Assembly: GCF_016862995.1 (NCBI RefSeq)
Contig: NZ_BOOA01000001.1
Location: forward strand, 186,001 to 250,000
Length of the DNA: 64,000 nucleotides
Origin: Acrocarpospora phusangensis
Lineage (GTDB): Bacteria; Actinomycetota; Actinomycetes; Streptosporangiales; Streptosporangiaceae
Reading direction: 5' to 3'
The notes beneath the pieces are model-generated. The model was given only the letters and a program-made list of their open reading frames with translations. It did no database searches and had not been told where the DNA came from. The position numbers and the translations under genes are program-made. Every line of letters begins with the position of its first letter. Within the stretch, counting starts at the first letter, position 1. Below are positions 9,347-19,586 of the stretch, piece after piece.

Positions 9347-10444
9347 GTGAGCAGCGTGATTCCCACCCTTCCCGGCCGCTACTACACCGATGCGGAGATC
9401 TTCGCGGCGGAGCAGCGGGAGATCTTCGAGGCGATGTGGTTCTGCGCGGCCAGGTCCTCGGATGTGGGGACGCCCGGGGCGTTCCGTACGGTGCAGGTGG
9501 GGACGGAGAGCATCCTGATCACGCGTAGCCGGGGTGGGGTGCGGGCGTTCTTCAACGTGTGCCGGCATCGGGGGGCGACGTTGTGCGTGGAGGAGTCGGG
9601 GTCGGTCAAGCGGGCGTTCTCGTGTGCGTACCACGCGTGGAGTTACGACCTGGACGGGACGCTGGTCGCGGCGCCGAACATGTCGGCCATGCCGGATCTG
9701 GATCGGGTGGCGTACGGGCTGGCCAGGGTGCACGTGCGGGAGTGGCTCGGGTACGTCTGGGTGTGTCTGGCCGAGGAGCCGCCGTCGTTCGAGGAGACGG
9801 TGATGGGGGCGGTGACCGAGCGGCTCGGGGCGCTGGAGTTGATCGACAACTACTCGCCGGACGCGCTGGGGCTCGGGCGCAGGATCGTCTACGACGTGAA
9901 GGCCAACTGGAAGCTGATCGTCGAGAACTTCATGGAGTGTTATCACTGCGCGACCATCCATCCGGAGCTGGTCGAGGTGCTGCCCGAGTTCGCGGACGGG
10001 TACGCGGCGCAGTACTACGTCGGGCATGGCGCGCTGTTCGGCGAGGACATCCAGGGGTTCACGGTCGACGGGTCGCCGGGTCTCGACCGGATTCCGTCAC
10101 TGGCCGAGGAGCAGGATCGGCGCTACTACGCGATCACCATCAAGCCGCAGGTGTTCATCAACCTCGTGCCCGACCATGTGATCCTGCACCGCATGTACCC
10201 GCTGGCCGCCGACCGCACGATCGTCGAGTGCGACTGGCTCTACACCGCCGACGTGGTCGCCTCTGGCAAGGACCTCGACAAGTCCGTCGAACTCTTCCAC
10301 CGGGTCAACGAACAGGACTTCGAAGCCTGCGAACGCTGCCAGCCCCGAATGAGCTCCCGCCTGTACGCCAAAGGAGGGGTTCTGGTGCCGAGCGAACATC
10401 ACATCGGAGCTTTCCACGAGTGGGTGCTCGAAAAGATCGGCTAG
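9347..10444 (+). CDS. Rieske-type ring-hydroxylating/N-demethylating oxygenase, likely glycine betaine monooxygenase
   Basis: A 365-residue alpha subunit of a two-component Rieske oxygenase. The [2Fe-2S] ligands are Cys72-x-His74 and Cys93-x2-His96; the mononuclear iron site includes the two His of ENFMECYHCATIHPEL. The CYHC-x-IHPEL form is that of GbcA-like betaine/stachydrine demethylases, and every neighbour fits glycine betaine use, so the likely reaction is glycine betaine to dimethylglycine plus formaldehyde. A reductase partner (GbcB-like) is not in the window. GTG 9347 was chosen because the earlier in-frame TTG is the -35 box and the operators lie between. Confidence 0.82.
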   Translation: MSSVIPTLPGRYYTDAEIFAAEQREIFEAMWFCAARSSDVGTPGAFRTVQVGTESILITRSRGGVRAFFNVCRHRGATLCVEESGSVKRAFSCAYHAWSYDLDGTLVAAPNMSAMPDLDRVAYGLARVHVREWLGYVWVCLAEEPPSFEETVMGAVTERLGALELIDNYSPDALGLGRRIVYDVKANWKLIVENFMECYHCATIHPELVEVLPEFADGYAAQYYVGHGALFGEDIQGFTVDGSPGLDRIPSLAEEQDRRYYAITIKPQVFINLVPDHVILHRMYPLAADRTIVECDWLYTADVVASGKDLDKSVELFHRVNEQDFEACERCQPRMSSRLYAKGGVLVPSEHHIGAFHEWVLEKIG

Positions 10445-10479
10445 GTGGTTCTCCCACCCACCCACCCTTTGTTTCCTCC

Positions 10480-10590
10480 CGGGGCTCCGCCCCGCCCCCG
10501 CGAATGCCCCTGGGACTCCGCCTCCGCAACAGCCTCCGAACTCCACATCGCTCCCGCGAAACGGCTTCGGGGCTCCGCCCGCTCCCGCGA
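10480..10590. repeat. Intergenic GGGGCTCCGCCC repeats between convergent genes
   Basis: The 202-base gap between two convergent stops holds CGGGGCTCCGCCCCG (10480-10494), a diverged copy (GGGACTCCGCCTCC, about 10510) and a third copy at 10568-10581, each followed by a CCCGCGAA-type segment. The self-complementary GGGGC/GCCCC arms make short hairpins that probably end transcription of both convergent genes. Confidence 0.55.
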
Positions 10591-10646
10591 AGCGACCGCG
10601 GACCTCACCCCCGCATGTCGAACAGGGCAGACCGCTGTCCGGCGGG

Positions 10647-11405
10647 CTAGGAGGAGCTGTGGCCGAGGCGGGTGCTGATTTCCGTGGCACCTCCTATCAA
10701 GGTGGGGGCCATATCGTGGACGCGCTGTTCCGTGAGGCGATATGCGGGGCCGGAGACGCTGACGGCGGCGATCACTTCGCCGTGGAAGGAGCGTACGGGG
10801 GCCGCGACCGCGTTCAGGCCCTCCTCCAGTTCTTCGAGGGTGGTGGCGTAGCCGCGGGTTCGGGCGGTGGTGAGTTCTTTTTCCAGGTCGGGGATCGTGG
10901 TGATGGTGCGCGAGGTGAAGCGTTCCAAGGTGATCTGGGAGAGCAGGGCGGGGTCGGCGTGGGCGAGGAGGATCTTGCCGCTGGAGGTGGCGTGGAGCGG
11001 GGTGAGCTGGCCCACCCAGTTGTGGGCGGTGACCGCGGAGGGGCCTCTGACCTGGTCCAGGTTGACCGCGTAGACCGAGCGGAGGACGGCGATGTTGACG
11101 GTTTCGCCGAGTTCCTCGGCCAGGCGCTGGCAGGTGGGGCGGGCGCGCTGGGCGATGTCGAGCTGGGTGTCGACGCCGGCGGCGAGGCGGATGAGGCCGA
11201 AGCCCAGGCGGTACTTGCCGCGGTCCTCGGCCTGTTCGACCAGGCCGCGCGCTTCGAGGGCGCCGAGCAGCCGGAAGGCGGTGGACTTGTGGACCTCGAT
11301 CTCGGCCGCGATCTCGCTGACGCCGGCTTCGCCCTTGCGGGCGAGGATCTCCATCACGGAGATGGCGCGGTCCACGGACTGCACGCCCCCGCTTTCGTTG
11401 CCCAT
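10647..11405 (-). CDS. IclR family transcriptional regulator of betaine catabolism
   Basis: A 252-residue one-component regulator: winged HTH at about 8-65 (VQSVDRAISVMEILARKGEAGVSEIAAEIEVHKSTAFRLLGALEARGLVEQ) and an IclR effector domain at about 75-245 (TPLHATSSGKILLA, YATTLEELEEGLNAVAAPV). It is divergent from betA and convergent with the Rieske gene. ATG 11405 matches the usual family start shortly before the HTH; GTG 11429 is possible. Paired inverted-repeat sites in front of betA, the Rieske gene and the dimethylglycine dehydrogenase gene are its probable targets, including its own promoter region. Confidence 0.85.
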   Translation of the reverse strand: MGNESGGVQSVDRAISVMEILARKGEAGVSEIAAEIEVHKSTAFRLLGALEARGLVEQAEDRGKYRLGFGLIRLAAGVDTQLDIAQRARPTCQRLAEELGETVNIAVLRSVYAVNLDQVRGPSAVTAHNWVGQLTPLHATSSGKILLAHADPALLSQITLERFTSRTITTIPDLEKELTTARTRGYATTLEELEEGLNAVAAPVRSFHGEVIAAVSVSGPAYRLTEQRVHDMAPTLIGGATEISTRLGHSSS

Positions 11406-11445
11406 GGCGCAACTGTAGCCGTCGATCACGATCGATTAAATCTCT

Positions 11446-11481
11446 GTTGCTACTAGTGAAACGTGGTGCGTATGACGCTAC
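11446..11481. promoter_or_regulatory. Paired IclR-type operator between the regulator and betA
   Basis: Two 17-bp sites of the GTTNC-N7-GNAAC form lie in the 99-base divergent region: 11446-11462 (GTTGC/GAAAC) and 11465-11481 (GGTGC/GCTAC). The starts are 19 bp apart, as at the other two promoters of the locus. They sit where binding would affect both divergent transcripts. Confidence 0.6.
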
Positions 11482-11504
11482 GATTCGGCAAAAGTGGAGG
11501 GGTC

Positions 11505-13130
11505 ATGACATATGACTTCATCATCGTTGGCGGCGGCTCGGCCGGGTGTGCGCTGGCGAACCGGCTGTCGGCCGATCCCGGGACGAGGGTGCTCGTGCTG
11601 GAGGCGGGCAGGCCCGACTACCCGTGGGACGTGTTCATCCACATGCCCGCCGCATTGACCTTCCCGATCGGCAGCCGCTTCTACGACTGGAAGTACGAGT
11701 CCGAGCCCGAGCCCCACATGCGGAACCGCCGGATCTACCACGCGCGCGGCAAGGTGCTCGGCGGATCCAGCAGCATCAACGGGATGATCTTCCAGCGGGG
11801 CAACCCGCTCGACTACGAGCGCTGGGGCGCCGATCCGGGCATGGAGACCTGGGACTACGCGCACTGCCTGCCGTACTTCAGGAGGATGGAGAACTGCCTG
11901 GGGGATCCGGGGACGGAGTTCCGGGGGCACGACGGGCCGCTGGTGCTGGAGCGCGGGCCGGTGTCGAGCCCGCTGTTCCCGGCGTTCTTCGAGGCCGTGC
12001 AGGAGGCCGGATATCCGCTGACGGACGACGTGAACGGGTTCCGGCAGGAGGGGTTCGCGGCGTTCGACCGGAACATCCGGAACGGGCGGCGGTGGTCGGC
12101 CCGGCGGGCGTACCTGGACCCGGCGCGGAAGCGGAAGAACCTGACGGTACGGACCCGGGCGCTCGTCACGAAGGTGCTGTTCGAGGGCACCCGGGCGGTC
12201 GGCGTGGAATGCGACGGGGAGAGCGTTCGCGGCAGGGAGATCATCCTCTGCGGGGGCGCGATCAACTCGCCGCAGCTGCTCCAGCTCTCCGGCGTGGGCA
12301 ACGCGGACGAACTGCGCGAGGCGGGCGTGACGCCGGTGCACCATCTGCCCGGGGTGGGCGAGAACCTCCAGGACCACCTGGAGGTGTACATCCAGCACGG
12401 GTGCGGCCAGCCGGTGTCGATGCAGCCGTACCTGAAATATCGGCATCGGCCGTGGATCGGGGCGCAGTGGCTGTTCCTGCGGAGCGGGCCCGGCGCGACC
12501 AACCACTTCGAGGCGGGCGGGTTCGTCCGGAGCAACGACGAGGTCGCCTACCCGAACCTGATGTTCCACTTCCTGCCCCTCGCCGTACGGTACGACGGCT
12601 CCGCGCCGGCGGGCGGCCACGGCTACCAGGTCCACGTGGGGCCGATGTACTCCGACGCCCGCGGATCGGTGAAGATCCGCTCCAACGATCCCCGGCGGCA
12701 CCCGGCGCTGCGCTTCAACTACCTCTCGACCGAGCAGGACCGCCGCGAATGGGTGGAGGCCGTACGGGTCGCCCGGTCGATCCTGGAGCAGCCGGCGCTC
12801 AAGCCGTTCAGCACCGGGGAGATCTCGCCAGGCCCGGACGTACGGACCGACGAGGAGATCCTGGACTGGGTGGCCAGGGACGGGGAGACCGCGCTCCACC
12901 CGTCGTGCACGAACCGCATGGGCCTGGATGAGATGTCCGTGCTTGACCCGGCCACCATGCGGGTGCACGGTTTGGATGGAATTCGTGTGGTGGATGCGAG
13001 CGCGATGCCGTACGTCACGAACGGCAACATCTACGCCCCGGTCATGATGCTGGCCGAGAAGGCGGCCGACCTCATTCTCGGCAACACCCCCCTAGCCCCT
13101 CAGCACACCCCCTTCTATCGCAAACCCTAG
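11505..13130 (+). CDS. betA: GMC-family choline dehydrogenase
   Basis: A 541-residue FAD oxidoreductase that would oxidise choline to betaine aldehyde, and in many bacteria on to glycine betaine. Motifs: N-terminal FAD site [14 protein letters not shown] and LEAG; the GMC signature [18 protein letters not shown] at about 85-100; [15 protein letters not shown]; and the C-terminal catalytic region HPSCTNRMG ... [14 protein letters not shown] with the active-site His and Asn. ATG 11505 has GGAGGGG directly upstream. No betaine aldehyde dehydrogenase gene lies nearby, so either this enzyme does both steps or the aldehyde dehydrogenase is elsewhere. It is the first gene of a run into the ABC transporter. 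Confidence 0.87.
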   Translation: MTYDFIIVGGGSAGCALANRLSADPGTRVLVLEAGRPDYPWDVFIHMPAALTFPIGSRFYDWKYESEPEPHMRNRRIYHARGKVLGGSSSINGMIFQRGNPLDYERWGADPGMETWDYAHCLPYFRRMENCLGDPGTEFRGHDGPLVLERGPVSSPLFPAFFEAVQEAGYPLTDDVNGFRQEGFAAFDRNIRNGRRWSARRAYLDPARKRKNLTVRTRALVTKVLFEGTRAVGVECDGESVRGREIILCGGAINSPQLLQLSGVGNADELREAGVTPVHHLPGVGENLQDHLEVYIQHGCGQPVSMQPYLKYRHRPWIGAQWLFLRSGPGATNHFEAGGFVRSNDEVAYPNLMFHFLPLAVRYDGSAPAGGHGYQVHVGPMYSDARGSVKIRSNDPRRHPALRFNYLSTEQDRREWVEAVRVARSILEQPALKPFSTGEISPGPDVRTDEEILDWVARDGETALHPSCTNRMGLDEMSVLDPATMRVHGLDGIRVVDASAMPYVTNGNIYAPVMMLAEKAADLILGNTPLAPQHTPFYRKP

Positions 13131-14147
13131 GTGCCCATGAGAGATCAGCCCGTCCTCGACGTACGCGGCCTGTGGAAGGTTTTCGGGCCCCGGCCGGAAC
13201 GTGCCGTCGGCACCACGCTGTCGCGGCAGGAGTTGAAGGAGACGACGGGCTGCGTGGCCGCCGTCCGCGACGTGTCCTTCACGGTCCGGCCCGGCGAGGT
13301 CTTCGTCGTCATGGGACTGTCGGGGTCGGGCAAATCGACGCTGGTCCGATGCCTGACCCGGCTGGTCGAGCCGACCTCGGGCGAGATCCTCTTCGACGGC
13401 GACGACATCCGGAGGGCCGACGAGCGGCGGCTGCGGGAGCTGCGGCGGCACCGGCTGGCGATGGTGTTCCAGCATTTCGGGCTGCTGCCGCACCGCTGCG
13501 TGCTGGACAACGTCGCGTTCGGGCTGGAGATCCGGGGCAGCGCGCGGGCGGAGCGGTACAAGCGGGCCCGCGAGGTGCTGGAGCTGGTCGGTCTGACCGG
13601 ATTCGAGAACTCCTACCCGGACCAGCTCTCCGGCGGCATGCAGCAGCGGGTGGGGCTGGCGCGGGCCCTGGCCGTCGATCCCGACCTGCTCCTGTTCGAC
13701 GAGCCGTTCTCGGCGCTGGACCCGCTGATCCGGCGGGAGATGCAGAACGAGGTCATCCGGCTGCACCGCGAGGTCGGCAAGACCATGGTCTTCATCACCC
13801 ACGACCTGAGCGAGGCGCTCAAGCTGGGCGACCGCATCCTGATCATGCGGGACGGCGAGCTGGTGCAGATGGGCACCGCCGACGAGGTGGTGGGCGCGCC
13901 CGCCGACGACTACGTGCGCGACTTCGTCAGCGACGTCCCCCGCTCGCACGTGCTGACCCTGCGCTGGATCATGCGGGACGCGATGGAGGGCGAGCCGCTC
14001 GACGGCCCGGAACTCGATCCCGACCTGGTCATCCGCGACGCCGTGCGCGTGGTGCTCTCCGCCGACCGGCCGGTCCGGGTCGTCCGCGACGGCGCGTTAC
14101 TCGGGGTGGTCACCAGCGCCGAGATCCTGGAAATGATCGCGCGATGA
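13131..14147 (+). CDS. Glycine betaine/choline ABC transporter ATP-binding protein (ProV/OpuAA type)
   Basis: A 338-residue ATPase with the QAT-family N-terminal extension, Walker [11 protein letters not shown]-loop [10 protein letters not shown], signature [15 protein letters not shown], Walker [13 protein letters not shown] and switch His in FITHDLSEA. The C-terminal 90 residues look like a shortened CBS-type regulatory region ([26 protein letters not shown]). It powers uptake of the substrate bound by the lipoprotein encoded two genes downstream. Its GTG touches the betA stop codon, and an ATG two codons later is equally possible. Confidence 0.88.
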   Translation: MPMRDQPVLDVRGLWKVFGPRPERAVGTTLSRQELKETTGCVAAVRDVSFTVRPGEVFVVMGLSGSGKSTLVRCLTRLVEPTSGEILFDGDDIRRADERRLRELRRHRLAMVFQHFGLLPHRCVLDNVAFGLEIRGSARAERYKRAREVLELVGLTGFENSYPDQLSGGMQQRVGLARALAVDPDLLLFDEPFSALDPLIRREMQNEVIRLHREVGKTMVFITHDLSEALKLGDRILIMRDGELVQMGTADEVVGAPADDYVRDFVSDVPRSHVLTLRWIMRDAMEGEPLDGPELDPDLVIRDAVRVVLSADRPVRVVRDGALLGVVTSAEILEMIAR

Positions 14148-16123
14148 CCGCCCTCACCGTGACCGCGCGCCTGCCCGCCCGGCGCTACCTGATCGGCGCG
14201 GTCCTGGCCGCCTGGGTGCTCGGGCACGCCCTGCTGTCCGGCCGGGACACCCTCCCGCTGGGCGGGGCCGAGCTGACGCCCCTGCACGAAGGCGCCAACG
14301 AGGCGTGGGACACCGTCGACGACAACCGCAACAGCAATCCGTTCTTCTTGTACTTCGTCAACTACATCCGGCTCGTCCTGGACGAGTCGGTGCGTTTCGT
14401 GCAGGCGCTGATCAGCCAGCCGTCGTTCGGGCGGCCGGTGCCGCTGCTCGGCTGGCTGGGCGTGGTGGCGCTCGCGGCGGCGATCACGTACCTGTTCGGG
14501 AACATCCGGGTGGCGCTGCTGACGGTGGCCGGGTTCGTGTCGTTCGGGCTGCTGGGGCTCTGGGCGGAGAGCATGGACACGCTGGCGCTGACGCTCACGG
14601 CGGTGGCGTACTCGCTGGCCGTGGGCATCCCGCTGGGGGTCTGGGCCGGGCTGAGCGACCGGTTCAACCGGTTCGTCACGCCGGTGCTGGACTTCATGCA
14701 GACCATGCCCACGTTCGTCTACCTCGCGCCGCTGACCCTGTTCTTCCTGATCGGCCCGGCCAGCGCGACCATCGCGACGATGATCTACGCGATCCCGCCC
14801 GCCATCCGCATCACCGCGCACGCCATCCGCGAGGTCTCCCCCGTCACACTGGAGGCCGGCGCCTCCCTGGGCGCCACGGCCGCGCAGTCGCTCCGGCACG
14901 TACGGCTTCCGCTGGCCAGGCGCACCATCGTGGTCGGCGTCAACCAGACGATCATGGCGGCGCTCTCCATGGCCACCATCGCGGCGCTGATCGACGCGCC
15001 GGGGCTGGGCAAGACCGTACTGAAGGCGCTCCAGACCCTGGACATCGGCGCGGCCTTCAACGCCGGGCTGGCGATCGTGATCATGGCGGTGGTGCTCGAC
15101 CGGGCGACCACGGCGGCCAGCCGGCGGGTGGAGGCGCAGCGCCGTACAGGACGTGAAATATCGGCCTTCTTCCGGCGGGTAGAGGTGACGGTCGCGCTGG
15201 GGATCGCGGCGGTGCTGAGCTACCTGTCCTATACATACGTGTGGGCGGCGGTGTTCCCGGCCGAGGCGAACATCGGGTCCTACGTCCGGCGGGCGGCGGA
15301 CGCGGCCAGCGCCTGGGTGCAGGACAGCCTGGCCGGGTTCACCGACGCGCTCAAGAACCTGGTCACGTACGGCCTGCTCAACCCGTTCGAGTCGCTGCTG
15401 GCCGGGTCGCCGTGGTGGCTGGTGTTCGCGGCGGGGGTGGCCATCGCCGCGCTGGTCGGCGGCGTACGCGCGGCGATCACGGCCGCGGTGGGCCTGGCCG
15501 CCCTGATCGGGCTGGGGCTCTGGCAGGACAGCATGGTCACGCTGGCCGCCACGCTGGTGGCCACCCTGCTGGTGATGGCGCTGGGCGTGGCCGCCGGCGT
15601 GTGGATCGGCAGGAGCGACCGCGCCGACGCGGTGCTGCGGCCGGTCCTGGACGCCGGGCAGACCATGCCCGCCTTCGTCTACCTGGTGCCGATCCTGGGC
15701 CTGTTCGGGCCGACCAGGTTCACCGCCATCATCGCGGCCGTCGTCTTCGCCGCCCCCGTCGCGATCAAGCTGGTCGCCGAGGGCATCCGCGGCGTGCCCG
15801 CCACCACGGTCGAGGCGGCCCGCTCGGCGGGATCCAGCCCCTGGCAGGTCATCACCAAAGTCCAGCTGCCGATGGCGCGCGGCGCGGTCGCGCTGGCCGC
15901 CAACCAGGGGCTGATCTACGTGCTCTCGATGGTCGTGGTCGGCGGCCTGGTGGGCGCGGGGGCGCTGGGCTACGACGTGGTCGCCGGGTTCTCCCAGCAC
16001 CAGTTGCGCGGCAAGGGCCTGGCGGCGGGGCTGGCCATCGTCGTGCTCGGAATCGTCCTGGACCGTGTGACACGGGCGGCCCAGGCCAGAACGGATCGAC
16101 TCGGGGTGATCAAGGAGGACTAA
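14144..16123 (+). CDS. Glycine betaine/choline ABC transporter permease, two fused permease domains
   Basis: A 659-residue inner-membrane protein containing two complete binding-protein-dependent permease modules in tandem. Each has its own set of helices and EAA loop ([22 protein letters not shown] near 245 and [22 protein letters not shown] near 560), and each has the ProW-type [22 protein letters not shown] segment. Most ProW homologues have one module and work as homodimers; here one chain could supply both halves of the channel. The start overlaps the ATPase gene by ATGA. Confidence 0.85.
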   Translation: MTALTVTARLPARRYLIGAVLAAWVLGHALLSGRDTLPLGGAELTPLHEGANEAWDTVDDNRNSNPFFLYFVNYIRLVLDESVRFVQALISQPSFGRPVPLLGWLGVVALAAAITYLFGNIRVALLTVAGFVSFGLLGLWAESMDTLALTLTAVAYSLAVGIPLGVWAGLSDRFNRFVTPVLDFMQTMPTFVYLAPLTLFFLIGPASATIATMIYAIPPAIRITAHAIREVSPVTLEAGASLGATAAQSLRHVRLPLARRTIVVGVNQTIMAALSMATIAALIDAPGLGKTVLKALQTLDIGAAFNAGLAIVIMAVVLDRATTAASRRVEAQRRTGREISAFFRRVEVTVALGIAAVLSYLSYTYVWAAVFPAEANIGSYVRRAADAASAWVQDSLAGFTDALKNLVTYGLLNPFESLLAGSPWWLVFAAGVAIAALVGGVRAAITAAVGLAALIGLGLWQDSMVTLAATLVATLLVMALGVAAGVWIGRSDRADAVLRPVLDAGQTMPAFVYLVPILGLFGPTRFTAIIAAVVFAAPVAIKLVAEGIRGVPATTVEAARSAGSSPWQVITKVQLPMARGAVALAANQGLIYVLSMVVVGGLVGAGALGYDVVAGFSQHQLRGKGLAAGLAIVVLGIVLDRVTRAAQARTDRLGVIKED

Positions 16124-17097
16124 TGGCAATTCGACGAATAGCTCTGGTGGCCGGGGCCGCGCTGATCCTGACCGGATGCGGCGGGGCCAAGGTCGGCGAG
16201 GCGCCCAGCGCCGCGCCCGGCACCGGAGCGGCCGGGTCCGGCGCGGCCTGCGGGACCCTCAACCTGGCCATCAACCCCTGGGTCGGGTACGAGGCGAACG
16301 CGGCCGTGATCGCGCACGTGGCCGAGAAGAACCTCGGCTGCACGGTCGTCAAGAAGGACCTGAAGGAGGAGGTCGCCTGGCAGGGCTTCGGGACCGGCGA
16401 AGTCGACGCGGTGGTGGAGAACTGGGGTCACGACGACCTCAAGAAGAAGTACATCGAGGAGCAGAAGACCGCCGTGGACGCGGGCCTGACCGGCAACAAG
16501 GGCGTGATCGGCTGGTACGTCGCGCCCTGGATGGCGGCCAAGTACCCCGACATCACCGACTGGCAGAACCTGAACAAGTACGCGGAGCTGTTCAAGACCT
16601 CCGAGTCCGGCGACAAGGGCCAGCTGCTCGACGGCGACCCGTCCTTCGTCACCAACGACGAGGCGCTGGTGAAGAACCTCAAGCTCGACTACAAGGTGGT
16701 CTACGCCGGCAGCGAGGCGGCGCTGATCACCGCGTTCCGGCAGTCGGAGAAGGAGCAGAAGCCGGTCATCGGCTACTTCTACGAGCCGCAGTGGTTCCTG
16801 TCCGAGCTGAAACTGGTGAAGATCAACCTGCCCGCGTACACGGACGGCTGTGACGCGGACGCGGCGAAGGTGGCGTGCGACTACCCGCTGTACGAGCTGG
16901 ACAAGATCGTGAGCAAGAGGTTCGCGGACTCCGGCAGCCCGGCGTACACGCTGATCAAGAACTTCACCTGGACGAACGACGACCAGAACCTGGTGGCGAA
17001 GTACATCTCCGAGGACAAGATGGCCCCGGCCGAGGCCGCCGCGAAGTGGGCGGCCGACAACGAGGCCAAGATCAAGGCTTGGCTGCCGACCAGCTGA
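16123..17097 (+). CDS. Glycine betaine/choline-binding lipoprotein (ProX/OpuAC type)
   Basis: A 324-residue substrate-binding lipoprotein: signal peptide with lipobox LTGC (Cys19), then an OpuAC-like fold from about 45 (LNLAINPWVGYEANAAVIAHVAE ... GTGEVDAVVENWGHDD ... GWYVAPWMAAKYPD ... IGYFYEPQWFL). Several conserved Trp/Tyr could build the aromatic cage for the quaternary ammonium group. The start codon overlaps the permease stop (TAATG) behind AAGGAGG. It ends the transport operon; a hairpin begins at its stop codon. Confidence 0.88.
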   Translation: MAIRRIALVAGAALILTGCGGAKVGEAPSAAPGTGAAGSGAACGTLNLAINPWVGYEANAAVIAHVAEKNLGCTVVKKDLKEEVAWQGFGTGEVDAVVENWGHDDLKKKYIEEQKTAVDAGLTGNKGVIGWYVAPWMAAKYPDITDWQNLNKYAELFKTSESGDKGQLLDGDPSFVTNDEALVKNLKLDYKVVYAGSEAALITAFRQSEKEQKPVIGYFYEPQWFLSELKLVKINLPAYTDGCDADAAKVACDYPLYELDKIVSKRFADSGSPAYTLIKNFTWTNDDQNLVAKYISEDKMAPAEAAAKWAADNEAKIKAWLPTS

Positions 17098-17143
17098 GCA
17101 CGGGCTGTCCCGTGCTGCTTGACACCATTTGAGCAGCACGGGA
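17097..17143 (+). terminator. Three-arm terminator/attenuator-like structure
   Basis: Arm 1 (17097-17104, AGCACGGG), arm 2 (17107-17118, GTCCCGTGCTGC) and arm 3 (17132-17143, GCAGCACGGGAC). Arm 2 can pair perfectly with arm 1 (8 bp, loop of 4) or with arm 3 (12 bp, loop of 13), but not both. The structure begins at the stop codon of the binding-protein gene, and the -35 of the next promoter lies in the large loop. Confidence 0.6.
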
Positions 17144-17184
17144 CGCTTGTTGCGGCAAACGCGGTCAGTTGCGCATATTGCAAC
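17119..17184 (+). promoter_or_regulatory. Promoter and paired IclR-type operator of the dimethylglycine dehydrogenase operon
   Basis: TTGACA (17119-17124), a 17-base spacer and GACGCT (17142-17147), followed by GTTGC-N7-GCGGT (17149-17165, half-site quality) and GTTGC-N7-GCAAC (17168-17184, perfect inverted arms). The arrangement copies the Rieske promoter nearly base for base: the same -35, spacer length and -10-like hexamer, GTTGC next, and a second site 19 bp on. Confidence 0.65.
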
Positions 17185-17197
17185 AGCGGAGGTGGCT

Positions 17198-19579
17198 ATG
17201 GCGAGCGTTGTCATCATCGGCGCCGGTGTGGTGGGCGCGGCGCTCGCCGACGAGCTGTCCCTGCGCGGCTGGACCGACGTGACCGTGGTCGACCAGGGCG
17301 ACGTGCCCGCGACCGGCGGTTCCTCCTCGCACGCTCCCGGGCTGGTCTTCCAGACCAACGGCTCGAAGGCGATGGCCGAGATGGCCCGCTACACGGTCGA
17401 GAAGTTCGTCGAGCTGGGGACGTTCCTCCAGGTCGGCGGCCTGGAGGTGGCCACCACGCCGGAGCGGCTGCGGGAGCTGCGCCGGCGGCACGGGTGGGCC
17501 ACCGCGTGGGGCCTGGAGGCGGAGCTGCTGAGCCCGGCCGAGTGCGCGGCCCGGCATCCGCTGCTGGACCCCGAGCGGGTGCTCGGCGGGCTGTTCCTGC
17601 GCACCGACGGGCTGGCGCTGGCCGTGCCGGCGGTGGCGGCGCAGCTGGACAGAGCGCAGGCCCGGGGTGTGCGGGTGCTCCCCCGGCACGAGGTCCTGGA
17701 CGTGCTCTCCGCGGACGGGCGGGTCACCGGCGTCCTCACCGACCAGGGCGAAATATCAGCGGATATCGTGGTCTGCTGTGCGGGGATCTGGGGTCCCCGG
17801 GTGGCGCGCATGGCCGGCATGGAGCTGCCGCTGACGCCGCTGGCCCACCAGCTCGCGTGGACCGGCAGGCTGCCGGAACTGGACGCGGACGCGACCGCGA
17901 GCCTGCCGATCCTGCGGCACCAGGACGCAGACCTCTACTACCGCGACCGGAACGGCACGCTCGGGGTCGGCTACTACGGCCACCGGCCGATGCCCGTCTC
18001 CGCCGACGACATCCTGTCCGTGGACGCCGCCGAGGTGATGCCCTCGCTGCTGGCCTTCACCCCGGACGACTTCGCCGACGCCTGGACCGAGACGCAGTCC
18101 CTGCTGCCCGCCACCCGGAACGCGAAGGTGGAGGAAGGGGTCAACGGGCTCTTCTCCTTCACCACCGACAACATGCCGCTGATGGGCGAGTCCCGGGACG
18201 TCCGGGGCTTCTGGGTGGCCGAGGCGGTGTGGGTGACGCACTCGGCGGGCGTCGGGCGCGCGATGGCCGAATGGCTCGTGGACGGGCACTCCACCGTGGA
18301 CCTGCACGAATGCGACGTCAACCGGTTCGAGCCCCACCAGCTCGCCCCCGCGTACGTGGTGGCCCGCGGGTGCCAGAACTACGTCGAGGTCTACGACATC
18401 ATCCATCCGCTCCAGCCCATGGAGGACCCCCGCCCGCTCCGCACCAGCCCCTTCCACGTACGGCAGCGCGAACTCGGCGCGTACTTCCTGGAGGCCTCCG
18501 GCTGGGAACGCCCCCACTGGTACGCCGCCAACGAGACGCTCCCCGCCCCCGCCGTCACCCCCGACGCGTGGGCCTCCCGGTACTGGTCCCCCATCGTCGG
18601 CGCGGAGGCCAGGGCCACCCGGGAGGGGGTCGCCCTCTACGACATGACCGCGCTGAAGCGGCTGGAGGTGAGCGGCCCCGGCGCGACGGCGTTCCTGGGG
18701 CGGCTGACCACCGGCGACGTGGCCAAGTCGGTCGGGTCCGTGACGTACTGCCTGCTGCTGGACGTGGACGGCGGGATCCGCAGCGACGTCACGGTGGCCA
18801 GGCTGGGCGCGGACCGCTACCAGGTCGGCGCGAACGGGGAGCTGGACCTGGACTGGTTCGAGCGGCATCGCCCGGCCGACGTGTTCGTCCGCGACGTCAC
18901 GGCGGGCACCTGCTGCCTGGGCGTGTGGGGGCCACGCGCGCGGGAGCTGGTGCAGCCGCTCACGGACGTGGACCTGACCGCGCTCCGCTACTTCCGGGCC
19001 GCCCGGGGATACATCGGGAATGTCCCGGCGACCCTGCTGCGGCTGTCGTACGTCGGGGAACTCGGCTGGGAGGTCTACACCAGCGCCGACATGGGGCTCA
19101 AGCTGTGGGACACGCTCCTGCGGGAGGGCGCGGTGGCGGCGGGCCGGGGCGCGTTCGCGAGCCTGCGGCTGGAGAAGGGCTACCGCTCCTTCGGGACGGA
19201 CATGACCTTCGAGCACGATCCGTACGAGGCGGGCCTGGGGTTCGCGGTCAAGCTGGGCAAGGGCGACTTCATCGGCAGGGACGCGCTCCTGGAACGCAAG
19301 GAGTCGGTGCGCAGGAAGCTGACCTGCCTGCTGCTGGACGAGGGGCACACCACGGTCATGGGCAAGGAGCCCGTCTACCACGACGGCCGACCGGCCGGTT
19401 ACGTCACCAGCGCCGCCTACGGCTACACGATCGGCCGGGGCATCGCGTACGCCTGGCTGCCCGCCGAGCTGTCCGTGCCGGGCACGGCGGTGCGGATCGG
19501 CTACTTCGACCAGCTGGTGGACGCGGTCGTCGCGGCGGAGCCCCTGTTCGATCCGGCCATGGAACGCCTGCGCGGATAG
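17198..19579 (+). CDS. Dimethylglycine dehydrogenase with fused aminomethyltransferase domain
   Basis: A 793-residue flavoprotein: N-terminal DAO/FAD domain ([17 protein letters not shown]; about 1-370), a linker FAO-like region, and a tetrahydrofolate-binding GcvT module (about 420-690, [23 protein letters not shown]) plus GcvT C-terminal barrel. His45 in GGSSSHAPG is the expected covalent FAD attachment site. It should oxidise dimethylglycine to sarcosine and pass the one-carbon unit to tetrahydrofolate. ATG 17198 has GGAGGTGG upstream. soxB follows after 7 bases, so the methyl-stripping steps are co-transcribed. Confidence 0.85.
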   Translation: MASVVIIGAGVVGAALADELSLRGWTDVTVVDQGDVPATGGSSSHAPGLVFQTNGSKAMAEMARYTVEKFVELGTFLQVGGLEVATTPERLRELRRRHGWATAWGLEAELLSPAECAARHPLLDPERVLGGLFLRTDGLALAVPAVAAQLDRAQARGVRVLPRHEVLDVLSADGRVTGVLTDQGEISADIVVCCAGIWGPRVARMAGMELPLTPLAHQLAWTGRLPELDADATASLPILRHQDADLYYRDRNGTLGVGYYGHRPMPVSADDILSVDAAEVMPSLLAFTPDDFADAWTETQSLLPATRNAKVEEGVNGLFSFTTDNMPLMGESRDVRGFWVAEAVWVTHSAGVGRAMAEWLVDGHSTVDLHECDVNRFEPHQLAPAYVVARGCQNYVEVYDIIHPLQPMEDPRPLRTSPFHVRQRELGAYFLEASGWERPHWYAANETLPAPAVTPDAWASRYWSPIVGAEARATREGVALYDMTALKRLEVSGPGATAFLGRLTTGDVAKSVGSVTYCLLLDVDGGIRSDVTVARLGADRYQVGANGELDLDWFERHRPADVFVRDVTAGTCCLGVWGPRARELVQPLTDVDLTALRYFRAARGYIGNVPATLLRLSYVGELGWEVYTSADMGLKLWDTLLREGAVAAGRGAFASLRLEKGYRSFGTDMTFEHDPYEAGLGFAVKLGKGDFIGRDALLERKESVRRKLTCLLLDEGHTTVMGKEPVYHDGRPAGYVTSAAYGYTIGRGIAYAWLPAELSVPGTAVRIGYFDQLVDAVVAAEPLFDPAMERLRG

Positions 19580-19586
19580 AGAGGCA

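Noticed and set aside
13172-14143. Long upstream extension in the permease frame
   Set aside because: The frame is open through the ATPase gene only because of base composition; the permease starts at the ATGA overlap at 14144.
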